Shown piece after piece: positions 13,501-27,073 of a stretch of 64,000 nucleotides of DNA (position 1 is its first letter; every line of letters starts with the position of its first letter). Origin of the DNA: Penelope pileata (taxonomy: Eukaryota > Chordata > Aves > Galliformes > Cracidae); the NCBI GenBank assembly GCA_013396635.1, contig WBMW01001298.1, positions 35,919 through 99,918 of the forward strand, written 5' to 3'. The notes beneath the pieces are model-generated. The model saw nothing but the letters and a program-made list of their open reading frames with translations. It had not been told where the DNA came from and did not search any database. A program made the position numbers and the translations under genes.

Positions 13501-15162
13501 AGAAAATAAATCATATCACTCCAATTCACACACAAACATTTTAAGGCTCCTAAACAATCTGCTTATCATAGGTGAGAATCAAGTACTTATTATTTATATC
13601 ATGTCAAATGCCTTGGTTTTATATCTTTTGGGAAGAAATATTCCTTGAAGTAGGAAGAAAGTATTTCATTCTAGAATTTATTCAGTTATTTCATTTTGAA
13701 CATCATAAAAATGGCAGCTGCCAGTAGATGTGCTACAGTATTTTGAAAGTAATTTACCTGATGGTACTGAAATAGATCAAACTTTTACTAATGATATATC
13801 TTGGATAAATGCATGCTTCAGTTTAGATACGTAAATGTATGCACAGAGAAGAAAAATGCAAGAAATGACGTGAAAAAGTGCTGTAAGCAGAGTTTTGGTT
13901 TTCCCAGGAGCGAGACCTCAATCAGTATGGCAGTGATTTCTTATTTTCACATAGTCAAGCAGCAGCTAGTTTGCAGATATGCACTGCAACTGCCTGACAG
14001 CTGAAAAACAAGTCTTTGCTTTGTTTTATAATACTTAAAGATTTATTAGTGTTTCTTGGAGGGATAACACAATACAAAAACAGATTGGTTAGAAAAAACT
14101 TGTGTTGAAAAAGTAACTTCAGTCCCAAATATATTTTGCGGAGAATAGGAAAAGATATTTTTTCCCAAAGTAGCATTATCTCAATAGTCAAGGATATCTC
14201 TTAGCGTGTAGATGGATGAGATTTAAATCCCTGTTCTTCTGTCCTGGTTATGGGATTTGAACTTGGAGATTTAATGTGCTATGTGGTACTCAGTCCTGCT
14301 TTGTGAGAAGCCAGTTTCTTACTCACAAAACAAATCTTAAGCTATTTCTCTACTTTTGTGATTTGAGCACTCCCAGACAGTTCCTATGATTAAGGACAAG
14401 AAAGAACTAGAATATGGAGTGTCCAAGACCCATAGGAATCCCAATACTTTCCAACATCTATTAGCTAGCTAGGGATTATTAGGGAGAATATTCTAAATAA
14501 TTTCTGATTAAATGAAAAAAAAAAAAAGTAAAACAAACAAACAAAAAAACCCACCTTCTTGTTTTCTTTCCAAAAATGAATGTAAACAAATTCTCAAACC
14601 CTCAAGTTTTATAGATAATATAACTTTTCTGCCATCCTCTACTGCTGGTGATCAGCTGCTACAAACTAGTAAGTGCAAACTTTTTTTATGGTTCTTCTGG
14701 TATTTACAGATTGAAACTATGAATGTCTAGAAGGATGACTTCTGCATTCTCCTACTGGGTATCAAGTCACAGCTTTAGACTTTACCACTGCCATATCATT
14801 TGCATGCAGGTTCATTTTAGATTCAGGGAGCAGAGAAATAGTGATAGATAATTATGAATCATACAGAGGCATAAATATTTAACACAAGAGGCTGAGAAAA
14901 GTGAGAATAAGAGAAATAAAATGTGTAAGGGATGCAATCAGAGAGTGTCTGGAAATAGGGTGAACTTCAGGAAGAAGGTGCAGAATAAAATAACGTACAC
15001 ACAAGTTAAACATTAACATTAAATTGGGTTGGCAACAAAAGGAATACAACAATGGAAGACTTATTTAATATAAAAATGTTATACTAAGTAGTTGTATGAA
15101 ATTCTGTAAATTTCACAGCATTGTTCATGCTCTGCCCAAAAGGCTTTCAGTGTTAACAGGCC

Positions 15163-15203
15163 AAATATATATATATATATATAATAAATATATATATATA
15201 TAT
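15163..15203. repeat. (AT)n dinucleotide array
   Basis: Two AT runs (about 15164-15182 and 15188-15203) separated by AATAAA. This is a simple microsatellite. Confidence 0.9.
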
Positions 15204-18200
15204 CAGCCAAAAAAATTAAAAGATGCAGAGAAATGAAGTTCTGAAGGTGGAATTATTTTTCTGAGGGATATGAGGAGGACATGAGGGTACTTAGGCCTTC
15301 TCAAGTAGAAATACAGAACAGGTTGAGCCATGCTCTGAGATTAGTGCTGCATAGTGTAAGGAGCTCAATCAAAGAGATTCTATTTGTTGATTTCATACCA
15401 TCTTGTACCCCTATGCTCCTTAAATTGTTGCAAAGCCTATTATCCCAGAACTCTCCACTTTTCACAGAACTCAGTTCTTCTCTTGACCATAACAAAATTC
15501 CTTTCAGCTGTGTCCCCTTCTTTTCTCCAGTTTCACCTGTGCCTCTTGATTTGTCCAAAACTCAAAATTTTCACTCAAAAGCTGCTCCTGTTTATTTCCA
15601 CTAACGTCAGGGGAAAGGCAATCCTGAAAAACCACCACTCTCAAAGGGCTTAGAATATGATTCTGAAGTTTCCTGGTCTAAGCCTTCATTCTCACATGAC
15701 AACAAGGTGGCCAGTCCTCCCAAAACTGTGGCTGTGTTGCATCCTGCACCCTTTTAGATACCAGGGCTTTTTGCAGCTCTCTCTAATTGACTGCTGGAGC
15801 CACATATGTCCTGAATCATTTTGCAGCAAAAAATGTCCCGCATTTCCTGAGGTTTTCAAAATCTCAGATGCTGCAGACAGCTATCAAAATTTACCTGAAA
15901 AGGAGCATGGGGAAGAAATTAGCCACTATTTTTTCAAAAAAAAAAAAAAAAATTGATTTTCTAAAAAAACAACAAAATGCCTTAACCTTAGGCTACAGTA
16001 AAAAGACTATAGCTTGATCAGCATCAGCTTCTGTCTTGCGAAAGGCCCAGAGCTCAGGAGAGCTATTTTCTTTCTAAGCTGATTGTACGTTCATTGCAGT
16101 CAGGGAGAAATATCAATTGCAATTCTACAGTTTAGAAATAGCAAGCTATGTGAGGGATGGACCCCCTACAGGGGTGGCCACATCCCAGCATTGATTCTCT
16201 TCTTCTCCTTGTATGCAAAAGTTCAAACTATTGTTCTCTTCTTCATTAAGAACAAGAAAACAAACAACAACTTTGTTCAGAATTGAACTGTTTTGCTGGC
16301 AACTGAAATGAACAGGGTAGAACTGGGAAATTAAAAATACTATATGAACTGTAAGGCAAAAAAACACGTACGCTACTGATGTTGGGGTGTAAAGAGAAAA
16401 CTCAAACAGTCTTTCACCTGAAAATCAAGAGTGAACATCATCCAGGTAGGAAAAATCATTCTCTTGACATCAGATGGAATGAAGGAGAAATATAAAACCT
16501 ATTGATGAGCAGGCTCTGAAATGTTTCTTTGCACGTGGAGAGATGTAATGACTGAGAAAACCATCATCTATTTGTATAGATCCAGACCACTTTTAAGAAG
16601 AGTGACATAAAAAAAAAAAAAAAGGGAAAAGAAAATAACTAATCTTCAGGTTCCCTAAACAGAGAGTACCATCTGGGATCTGGAAAAATTCAGATGGAAT
16701 TGACAGATGGGAAAAAAATCAAGAGAGGACTTTTAATTGATAGACATTCATAACACCAGTGAAAACTTTTTTTTTTTTAATAGATAAGAGACTCCTTAAG
16801 AATTTCAGAGAAATTCAGGCATTTCCTTACCCTGCTGCAAAATATTGTTAGAGGTGAGCAACTAGATGTGGTGTTAAAGAAGTGTGAGTGAGTGAGTGGA
16901 AAGACTGCACCACTCTCTAGAAAAGCCAGTCCTCTATCTCACAGAGCCATTACATATGACAGAGTCGTACTTTCAAAGATTAATGACTTTGTCCAAAGTA
17001 CTGAATCCTTGAGATCGGTCTGAAATTGTTGTTGGTCTATTTGTCTTTCCAGAGCTTCACCTCCCCTGACAGCTGAGATCAGTAGAGCTCCAAATCCTGG
17101 GCTCTTCCAGCTCTGGCTTTTGCAGCAGCTACCCATCCTGAATCTTCCTCTCAAACCTCCACTGCCACACAGTGCACATTATACAGGACACGCACATGCT
17201 TCCATGATCCACAATTAGAGGGTAAGCCTGCAGCAGAGTAACTGGAAATGGGGAATCTGACATTTTCAGGCTCCATCGCAGAAAGTTGGTTTATTGATAG
17301 AATTTGTTTTGTTCTCCCAAAATTAACAGACACAACACCAGATAGAGACAGGTGTGTTGAAAATTCAGGCAGAATGTTCAGCATTAGCTGCCCCAAATCT
17401 GCTAAACAAGAAGTAATATGCCACGAATTCATGCATAGATATGTGGAACCTCATACTGCTTCACTGAAGGTTTGCTCACTTAAAACTCAGGAGGTTTTCA
17501 GTGAAAACTTTTCAGGCTCAACCAATCCATAATTTCCAATGAGACACTATTTCATTGGAAGATATTTCTACATGTCTTGTTGTATATAGTCTGCTCATAC
17601 TGCTGTCTCAGCATTAGCTGGTGAACAGATAGACTGGGAGTTAAAAACGTCTCCTATAGTGAGATATACAGCCTTTCTCTTTTTTTTTTTTTTTTCTCTT
17701 GTGCCAACTAGAGTTATGCTGTGCTCAACTGTGCCCTTGGGCTTTGCAGTACCAACACAAATGATTACTGCTTCCTGAGTGCTAGTGTTGGTAATCTGAA
17801 AGGAACTAACTCCCCCTTCTTTTTTTGTTGAATACAAACCAGACCACCATAATTTAATGCTCGTGATAGCAGTCAGCCAACCACATTAGTACAATGCATA
17901 TACTAAAGTGAACGTGCTTGAAGAGCACAGACAAGAGTAACATTTGCTTTTCTTAACTCAGTGTGAATTTTTCTTTTTTGATGTTGGAAGGTATTTCCAA
18001 ATGTGAAATCTGCAGAATGAGTGCATTCTCCTGGCTTGAGTTTTGTTTTTTTCAGCACAGCTTAAAGTTGCATAGTCTGACTTTTGTGGGCTGTTCATAC
18101 CACATACTGTTTTCAATTGCTTATGGTGCCATTTTTTCACACCTTTTTGCTTTTTATGACTTCAAGGACTCTTCTTATAGCAGCCTTATTACCCTTCATT

Positions 18201-20929
18201 ATCCTGAAGAAAGGCAGTTGCAGAATTTTGCTGATAGTCGCACAGGAAAGACAGGGCTCCTTGTAATGTAGGGAGTCTTATTAGTCGACTTTTAAACAGA
18301 TGTGCAAACCTGACTCAGAATCCAAGTACAGAATTTCTTCTGGTTCAAAATCCAAAAATGTAATTTTGTATTAAGAAACAGAGTAAATTTTGAAGGTCTA
18401 GAGTAGTTCTTTTACAAATGTATCCTTATGGATATGTATGTCCTTCACAGCTGCTATGGGTAGTTTCGTAGTTTACAGTCTTGTCTTCTAGAGCTCTAAT
18501 TTACGATTAAATCCATCATAGCTTGTCACATTACTGAGCAGCTGTAACACTCTCTGCATGCACTGTCAGCTCATGGCAGATGGTCTGAGAGGTCATTCAA
18601 GTTAGGTAATCTAACAGTGAGAAAGTGTGAAGATAAACTGCATTACAGTGTACTTGTCATATTGCATGTAAGTACAGGCGCTTGCAACCTGATATAGAAT
18701 AACTTGCTAACCTGTTATAGTATGACCATGTGTTGGAGTCCCCAGAGGTGAATATATTTCAGTACTGTTGGATTATGTTTGAAGCTCTTTGGGCTCCTTA
18801 GCCTAGAGCGTACACTTTAGAAGTGTGGCTGTGGATCAGCTCTGACTTCATTTTTAAAGCAATGTCTACAATCTCCATTGGTAATGGCATAGGGAAGAGT
18901 CTGCTACTAATAATTTATTTGGCAAAATGAATGCTATTTGCAGCCGAGAATGTTTCATTTTTCTAAAAGTGTTGTGCAATGACTTCACCTCTGATTGAAA
19001 TGCATACTATAGTGATTTTGTGTTTCTATTGATAATTAGGCTGAATTGTAGGATTTTCTTCAGTCTTTTACTGGAAGCATGGTGATTCGTCATCATGTTG
19101 AATGTATACTGTATTTTAAAAATGAATCAGAGCAAATTAAAATTGAAATACAAATCAGGAATGTCTGTGTCTAAACTGTAAAATTACAGTATATAATACA
19201 TTCACCCCTTATCTCCTTCAAATAAGGCATATTTCCAAACTGTTATCTGATTGGGTAAAATCAAGATATAGAGAAGTCTACAGAAGGCCTTCTGACACAA
19301 GCTACACGTGATAAAATGGCTGAACTTTAATAGCTGAGAGTAGTCCCCCATCCTTTTTGCAAAAAAGAGCCACCAATTTTCTTGCAGACCATGATGTAGC
19401 ATATCATCAAAAATATAATTCAAAAAAATGAAAGTCTAAGAATTTCATATAACTTTGGGAATTGGATTCCATCACTAATATTTCCTGGGCCACAGATTAA
19501 TATTATTGGATTATCAAACCCTTCGAAAATTTGAAGAATTTTATAATCTTGGTTTATACCTCAAAAATCTAGATTGTTAGTCTGTTTCTAAGGAAATATT
19601 GATATTGATTTTTCTCCTAATCTAATCAATTGCATAAACAAAGACAACCTCACTTTCATTTGAACCCAAATATTCCAAATTGCCTTATAACATCCATTTA
19701 GATATTTCCTTGTGAAGCAAGCATTCTAGGATCACCATTCTCTGTCAAGATGTCTTAGTTAGAAGTGCTTTTCCTTTTTTCTCTCTTCATCTAAAGGCAT
19801 TAAGGAAAGCCATGTACATTGTTAAAATCCATGTCATACAATTTGCACAAGTGGGAACGAGAATGGGACCAGATTCAGATCCCACAAGGCATATTGCTTC
19901 TAAAAGCTAAAGAAAAATAAAAAAATCTAGATTTTAATAAACACATGTCAGTTAAAAATTCAAGGGAGAGAGTTGCCCATGATTCTAACACATACATTAT
20001 AGTGTAACTCCATTCACCTAAGATTCACAATGGGAGAAGACACATGAAAGCTACTCCCCTGGTCTTTACTCTGAATAAGATGTATTTTTAGCAGCAATAA
20101 ATGTTTTTCCAAGTGTTACTTAGGACTCTACACTCCTTTTACTTTCAGTGTACCTCAGTACTTAGGAACCTAATCTTTTTTATTTCTGTAATTTCACTCA
20201 GGTTCTTTAATCAGTTGGATACCATTAAATTTTTGATCCTGTGTCTACTTTTCTCCCCATGACCATACATTAAGAGGTTGATTCTTCACTGTACCTCAGT
20301 CATTACAGAGTATACTCCTCATGAGTGACTCAAATTGCCTTTGAACCATGCAGCTCTCAGCTTGATTGCTTCTGCAAAAAAGTTCTGTTCCTATAAAAAA
20401 AAAAAACTCAGTGTTTCCTTTTTCCATCCTCTGCAGAAAACATTCAGTCCAAAACTCCAAACAATGACAATAGACTTAACCACTATTTTACATTTTCCAA
20501 AATTAGTAGAAACTCACATGTAGAGCAGCGGTTCAGAGTAATTCGAGGAGCTACTCTTCCGTGCAGATTTGAAACACTGCACGCATCTTTCCCTCTGGCT
20601 ATCACCCATTAAATTTCTTCTACAGCACAAGTGGTTATATATCCCCTTTTAGAAACATTGTCCTCTCCAAAAGAAAGCTTGATCTCTGTGTTACTTGTAT
20701 GCAACATCAAGCGTAAATGTTCCTTGAGTGTTAAGAAAAATGGCTGAAGGAAGGAAAGATGAATGTCCAAACTAATATGTCTTCAGAAGAACCTGACAGA
20801 GCCCAAGATTATAACACAGGACTGTGATTTCCAAGAGAAGAAGAAAGGAGGAAAGAAAGAAGAGAGAGCACTATGAAAGCTTTATACTAAAGATACCAGT
20901 GATGAGAACGCAGTACAAGAGCAGTTCTC

Positions 20930-21760
20930 ATTATTGATAGGTGAGGGGAAAAGGTAAGAATGACTCCTCCAGCTATTCTAGCCCTGGACTGCTCCTGCAC
21001 AGTCACTGGTGCCCAGCTCACTGCGTGGGGACCTGGGGTCTCTGCCCAGGCTGGGGATGCAGCTGTTGCTTTCCACTTTGCATGTTCAAACAGTAACAAA
21101 GCTGAACACATATCCTGAAGGCACACTGTCATACACAGGCAGAGACAGGGCACTGAAACTATTGGCCACACAGGCTGCCACAGCCAACACCTGCATTTAA
21201 CAGAATTCATGTAAAACACAGCAAGCCAGGTCCCCGTGCACACCTGCCTTGTGAAGATACAGACATTCAGCCAATCCAAGCAGCCGGCTGCAAGCACATG
21301 GGCTGTGGCCCTGCTCCAGCGGCTGGTTCACATGGGCTTATCTCATTCATGCTGGTCCCCCCCCAGTAGATAGTTTGGGAACACACACCATTCCTGCTCA
21401 ATAGCTGAGAATAGAAGACCTCACTCACTCCAGTACCTGTTACTCTAGACTATGAGACCTAAAGCCCTGGTCTGACTCCAGTAGCTGGCACTAAATTTCA
21501 CTCACACCAGCAAATCCCCGGAACTGACACTCTGGACACAAAGTCTGTAGAACACCTTTCAGATTGAGATAGATATGCCCCCCCAAATTCTGATGCTTGA
21601 ACTGTCCCTCACTTCAGCAGCTGGCACCATAGGCCAGAGGTGCTCGGTCCCCTGGATTGACTCCAGTAGATGTCATCAACCTTCAGTCACATGCACACAG
21701 GTCCCACCAGTTGCTGACACATTTCTATATTCCCTTACAGTTATGACCAGAATTGTCAGA
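20930..21760. repeat. GC-richer block with a recurring motif, possible old LTR
   Basis: This segment is visibly richer in G and C than its surroundings. A motif close to CTCCAGTAGCTGGCAC recurs at about 21312, 21425, 21473, 21611 and 21660, with two spacings near 48 bp, and a related copy lies at about 22078. Irregular motif repetition of this type is seen in U3 regions of some retroviral LTRs. A plausible LTR edge is 'TTCCCTTACA|GTTAT' near 21741, with 'ATTAT|TG' near 20934 on the other side. That target-site match is imperfect and no polyadenylation signal or TATA box is clear. The 136-codon minus-strand frame at 20887-21297 has no known domain. Confidence 0.35.
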
Positions 21761-23279
21761 TAAATTGAGTTTTTCTTCCTTACTTCCAATTTGTACCAGG
21801 AAGCACAAGAAAGAGTGATATTTTCGTGGTTTGATCTCAAACCATTCTTTATTATAATATTTACAAAGCAGTTATAGCAATGGGAATGTTGGCACTAAAT
21901 TCTGTTTATATGAAAAAGAAAATAGCTAAAATATAGCTACAGCATGCATGTAAAGGAACAGCTTACTTGTAAACAACAAATTGATGCAGCACCCTCTTGC
22001 CTCAGTAAAAAAAGAAAAATAAAAAATACAGTTTATGTAAGGAAGGACAACTAGACTAAAAAGTGGAATCTCGATGCCAGTAGCTGGTTTGCATTCTCAG
22101 CTCCTCTAGGAGCAGTGTTAGGAATCAGCAATCTTGTCACATTTGTAGCCATGCGGAAATTCTGGAAGACTTACTGTAGTGCACTGCAATCATCTTAGCA
22201 GGGTCTATTACAACATTTTCTTCCCAGCTTCAAAAAAAATCTAGAACTGTTGGTGGTATTTTGAAGAAAAGGTTTTCTGGTTGAAAAAAGTTGGTTCATT
22301 GAATGCAATATTTTTGAAAGAAATATTTTATCTTGATAATATCTCTAAACCAAAAATGTACTCAACTGTCTCTTAGTTATGAAATACCACAGTAATGCAT
22401 AGAAAAATCTTTGTACAATTTATATTAAAGAATTAAAAAAAAAAAAATCATTGGTTGGCATGGAAATACCTGAACTAGAATCTTCTTTTAATGTCAGCTG
22501 GCAAATATATATGAATTTCTATGTACTTTTTTTATAGACCTAATGAGAAAAAAACATGAAGACAGAAGAAGATATGGAAATAGAAGTGTAAGGAAAAATG
22601 TTACATACTGATTTTTTTTCCAATGTGGTACGATCGTCTCCCTTTCTGCACAGATCTGTGCTGATCCCCTTTATACCTCAAAGGTAAGAGCATTCACTGA
22701 TCTTGGAAGTGACATATCTGAACTGAATTATTGAGCCAAAATGCTCCCACAACTATAACGGAAGATGGCATCACATGCAAAGTCCACTTAAGATTCATTC
22801 CATGTTTAATTCATGAAAATGAAACAGAACAGGGATAACTTTGGAGGGCGGATGCACCAGGCTGAGGGATAGAGGCTGTCCATTATCATGACTTAGCATG
22901 GAAACCACTGTTGGGAATCTGAGGAGGGGAATAACTGCATGGATGCATGGCTCCTCAGATATACACTGAGTACATTTTTGTACTTTGTAACAGTGAAAAT
23001 ATGTCTGACTTGTATGAGCTGCAAGTAGCAATGAAGGTTTTGTCCCAAACCTTAGGCTGATAGGTAATTCCAGCTTACCAAGAATAGCTGTAGAGTTTTA
23101 GGATTTTAATAAGACTATAAACACAGCTGTATCAACAGTCTGAATAGTTAAAATTTACATTAAATACATATGGAAAAGACTGAAATATTAACCTGGTTGC
23201 ATTTGAGTCTGAGTGTAAGGGCAGAGAGAATTACAGTCTGGTTTCTCACTGCAAACAGGTAAGAATCAGAGTACCTTCC
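21761..23279. other. Non-coding sequence, no gene seen
   Basis: AT-rich. It contains TTCTTTATTATAAT at about 21846 (a reverse polyadenylation signal if this belongs to an old LTR) and a further copy of the CCAGTAGCTGG motif near 22078. Nothing else is recognised. Confidence 0.5.
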
Positions 23280-24890
23280 CAAGGGAAATATTTAAGTACT
23301 TGACTTCTGAGGTAATTGCATTCAATTGTAAGTGCATTGCAGCTGCACTTCAGAAATACTCTGTGACCAGGACAATTTATCTGAAGAACAGCAGTTTCTA
23401 ACAGGGACAGAGAAGTCATAGTCTGCCTTACTGATCTCTATGCTAAATTATAACAAGTTATCTTGAGAGTACCCATGATTAATGCTCAGAATATCACTCC
23501 CAGGACTTCTCAGTCAGAGACACTCTGACCCCTCTTTTTGAACCTCTAGCTGTGTTACTGACATAGGTAAATATGAGGAGTCCTTGGTGGGCACACTTTA
23601 GGAAAGCAGAATATGGTAAAAAATAATTTTTTTTTAAAAAAATCCCACACAATCAACAAGTGTTTTCTCAGTAAGTCCAGGGTAAACACAAGAAAAATGT
23701 GAAAAATAAGCCCAAACGAAAATAAAAGTTTTATTTTGGACTTTTTGCATATGAACAGATTTAATCACAGAGATTAATTTAAGGAAGACCTAGTTTAGGA
23801 ATCTGTTTTCAGAGGTTTGTCCACCTGGGCTTCCTTTGTGATCAACAGAGGGAGGTCTGCTGATCTCCACAGGGAGAGACAGCCCTTCAAATACACAGTC
23901 TACATCTCATTCTCTCCATTGAAAAAATGCAGATCCCAGGGCAACTAAGCTGCCCTAGTTGCATGGAATTTATCCTGGAAAAGACTTTTTTTTTCTCCAT
24001 TAATGATAAAGAGTGATGAGACGAGACGGTCTTTTAGTTTAGACCCCTAAATTTGAAACTAAAAATCAAGCAGATAAATATTCACACCAGGAAACAACCC
24101 AAACACAACCATTAACTTCTGCAAAAGAGGGACACTTGACTGCATTCCTTAATTTACTTAGTTAGGCCTACATCCCAGAAATAATTGCAGAAGGAACTTA
24201 GGGTTATAAAGAATGATAGATGATGGCCACTTTCACTCTCACTCACCCTTGAATCTCACTTAGACTTGGATTGGTGTCAGTTATTTCAGCAAATATATTT
24301 GGCAGCAACACCTTGACATATGAGTAGAACCTTTCTTAAAGTTAAATATATAGTAATTGTGGGGACAAATCTGAGTTCTGATTTTCTTGCCTCACACTGT
24401 GGTGTAAGGAAGCTGTGAAGATGGTGTAAAAAACATAAAAGTATTACTTAACTGGTAAATAGTCAAGAACAGACAAAGCTATTTAAACTTTGTTTCCAAC
24501 AGGGGATATTGAGCGCAAGATTGCCTCTGAAACTCAACCTCTTTCTATTTGACTGGCCTTTACACTTAGCTATGACTCAGATAATGACATGAACACTAGG
24601 TGTCCAGAACAGGCCAAGTGGCTACATTCTTTGACCTAAAATGTTATTTTCTATTTAAAGAAGTTGGGAAAGCTAGCCCTCTAACATTTACAAGTAATTT
24701 ATATGTGTCACTTGTACACATAGGTGTCAGATAGCCAACCTCAAAATCTCTACAAGCTGAAACAAATTCAAATCCACATCTTCCAAGATGACTAGATCCC
24801 TAATCTTGATTGCAAGCTCTTCTGGTAGTCAAGGTGTACCTTTGTTGACAAAACAAATGACTGTTTGCATATAGTTTATGGAGATCTTTA
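23280..24890. repeat. Direct duplication, copy 1 (1,611 bp)
   Basis: This segment, starting CAAGGGAAATATTTAAG and ending GTTTATGGAGATCTTTA, recurs at 24892-26502 with a constant offset of 1,612 bp. No difference was seen in the lines compared by eye, including homopolymer lengths. The copies are separated by one N at 24891. The sequence is AT-rich and shows no gene or known repeat. A near-perfect copy directly across an N is the usual mark of two overlapping contigs joined without merging. Confidence 0.95.
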
Positions 24891-24891
24891 N
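24891..24891. other. Contig-join N between duplicate copies
   Basis: A single N exactly at the junction of the two 1,611 bp copies, consistent with a nominal gap between contigs that really overlap. Confidence 0.95.
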
Positions 24892-26502
24892 CAAGGGAAA
24901 TATTTAAGTACTTGACTTCTGAGGTAATTGCATTCAATTGTAAGTGCATTGCAGCTGCACTTCAGAAATACTCTGTGACCAGGACAATTTATCTGAAGAA
25001 CAGCAGTTTCTAACAGGGACAGAGAAGTCATAGTCTGCCTTACTGATCTCTATGCTAAATTATAACAAGTTATCTTGAGAGTACCCATGATTAATGCTCA
25101 GAATATCACTCCCAGGACTTCTCAGTCAGAGACACTCTGACCCCTCTTTTTGAACCTCTAGCTGTGTTACTGACATAGGTAAATATGAGGAGTCCTTGGT
25201 GGGCACACTTTAGGAAAGCAGAATATGGTAAAAAATAATTTTTTTTTAAAAAAATCCCACACAATCAACAAGTGTTTTCTCAGTAAGTCCAGGGTAAACA
25301 CAAGAAAAATGTGAAAAATAAGCCCAAACGAAAATAAAAGTTTTATTTTGGACTTTTTGCATATGAACAGATTTAATCACAGAGATTAATTTAAGGAAGA
25401 CCTAGTTTAGGAATCTGTTTTCAGAGGTTTGTCCACCTGGGCTTCCTTTGTGATCAACAGAGGGAGGTCTGCTGATCTCCACAGGGAGAGACAGCCCTTC
25501 AAATACACAGTCTACATCTCATTCTCTCCATTGAAAAAATGCAGATCCCAGGGCAACTAAGCTGCCCTAGTTGCATGGAATTTATCCTGGAAAAGACTTT
25601 TTTTTTCTCCATTAATGATAAAGAGTGATGAGACGAGACGGTCTTTTAGTTTAGACCCCTAAATTTGAAACTAAAAATCAAGCAGATAAATATTCACACC
25701 AGGAAACAACCCAAACACAACCATTAACTTCTGCAAAAGAGGGACACTTGACTGCATTCCTTAATTTACTTAGTTAGGCCTACATCCCAGAAATAATTGC
25801 AGAAGGAACTTAGGGTTATAAAGAATGATAGATGATGGCCACTTTCACTCTCACTCACCCTTGAATCTCACTTAGACTTGGATTGGTGTCAGTTATTTCA
25901 GCAAATATATTTGGCAGCAACACCTTGACATATGAGTAGAACCTTTCTTAAAGTTAAATATATAGTAATTGTGGGGACAAATCTGAGTTCTGATTTTCTT
26001 GCCTCACACTGTGGTGTAAGGAAGCTGTGAAGATGGTGTAAAAAACATAAAAGTATTACTTAACTGGTAAATAGTCAAGAACAGACAAAGCTATTTAAAC
26101 TTTGTTTCCAACAGGGGATATTGAGCGCAAGATTGCCTCTGAAACTCAACCTCTTTCTATTTGACTGGCCTTTACACTTAGCTATGACTCAGATAATGAC
26201 ATGAACACTAGGTGTCCAGAACAGGCCAAGTGGCTACATTCTTTGACCTAAAATGTTATTTTCTATTTAAAGAAGTTGGGAAAGCTAGCCCTCTAACATT
26301 TACAAGTAATTTATATGTGTCACTTGTACACATAGGTGTCAGATAGCCAACCTCAAAATCTCTACAAGCTGAAACAAATTCAAATCCACATCTTCCAAGA
26401 TGACTAGATCCCTAATCTTGATTGCAAGCTCTTCTGGTAGTCAAGGTGTACCTTTGTTGACAAAACAAATGACTGTTTGCATATAGTTTATGGAGATCTT
26501 TA
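24892..26502. repeat. Direct duplication, copy 2 (1,611 bp)
   Basis: Second copy of 23280-24890. Unique sequence (TCACTACATTAAGC) resumes at 26503, so the correct single-copy locus probably runs from 24890 directly into 26503. See copy 1. Confidence 0.95.
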
Positions 26503-26809
26503 TCACTACATTAAGCAATTGCTTGATCTTTTCTTGATGGTTGGTACATATTCTTGTTAGATTATTTAAAATGAATGAGCTTCTCATTTCGTAAATAAGA
26601 AAAGTTTTATAATTTTCTATATTCAAAAATAGTTTCATAATTTATTTGAAAAATACCTTTTTATGTCTGGTATAGAAGGCATCTAATAAGACATGCTAAG
26701 TATTTGACTTCTCACATGTTCCAGATGCATATATCTTTGACAGCTGCATCACATTTCTATAGAATCTCTGGTTGCTCTAGCACTGGAAAAAATCCAATTT
26801 ATGTATATA
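26503..26809. other. Non-coding sequence, nothing recognised
   Basis: AT-rich sequence between the duplicated segment and the pyrimidine tract. No gene is recognised. Confidence 0.6.
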
Positions 26810-26986
26810 CTTTTTGTCTCTTTTTGTGTCTTTCCCTTTCCTTTTCTCTTTCCTTTTCTTTTTCTCTTTACTTGACCTTTTCATTTTCCTTTTCTTTCCT
26901 GTTTCTTGTTTCATTCCCTCTTCCTCTTCCTCTTCCTCTTCCTCTTCCTCTTCCTCTTCCTCTTCCTCTTCCTCTTCCTCTTCCTC
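26810..26986. repeat. Polypyrimidine tract ending in a (TTCCTC)n hexamer array
   Basis: About 177 nt made almost entirely of T and C. The 3' part, about 26918-26986, is a near-perfect hexamer array of roughly 11 units. The open frames across it (Ser-rich and Leu/Pro-rich) are by-products of the repeat. Confidence 0.93.
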
Positions 26987-27073
26987 AGAAAGTCTATGAA
27001 GAATGTAAAAACTCTTGGCAAATAATTATTTTCTGAGAGACAAAATGCTGAAAGTGTGACAAATGCAATTCCG

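Larger units (their letters stand above)
9236..20929. other. Long AT-rich non-coding stretch with simple repeats
   Basis: About 11.7 kb with no recognisable gene or transposon. It contains A-rich low-complexity sequence at 9604-9660 and 9695-9718, a 40-bp duplication at 10445-10524, A/AAAC-rich sequence at 14513-14551, an AT dinucleotide array at 15163-15203 and A- or T-runs near 15937, 16610, 16769 and 17684. Open frames such as 11162-11551 plus, 15281-15604 plus and 17248-17532 plus show no known domain and no codon-like regularity I can recognise. Confidence 0.55.

Noticed and set aside
16153..16178. Short inverted repeat ACCCC/GGGGT as a terminator or attenuator hairpin
   Set aside because: A five-base stem is expected by chance, no gene is nearby and the context is not bacterial.
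20887..21297. 136-codon minus-strand frame rich in Cys and Trp
   Set aside because: It lies in the GC-richer repeat-like block, where fewer stops are expected, and shows no domain.
26918..26986. Regularly spaced repeats considered as a CRISPR-like array
   Set aside because: They are contiguous hexamers without spacers, in a vertebrate genome context.
26704..27036. Plus-strand frames rich in Ser or Leu/Pro across the pyrimidine tract
   Set aside because: They are direct translations of the TTCCTC hexamer array and have no domain.
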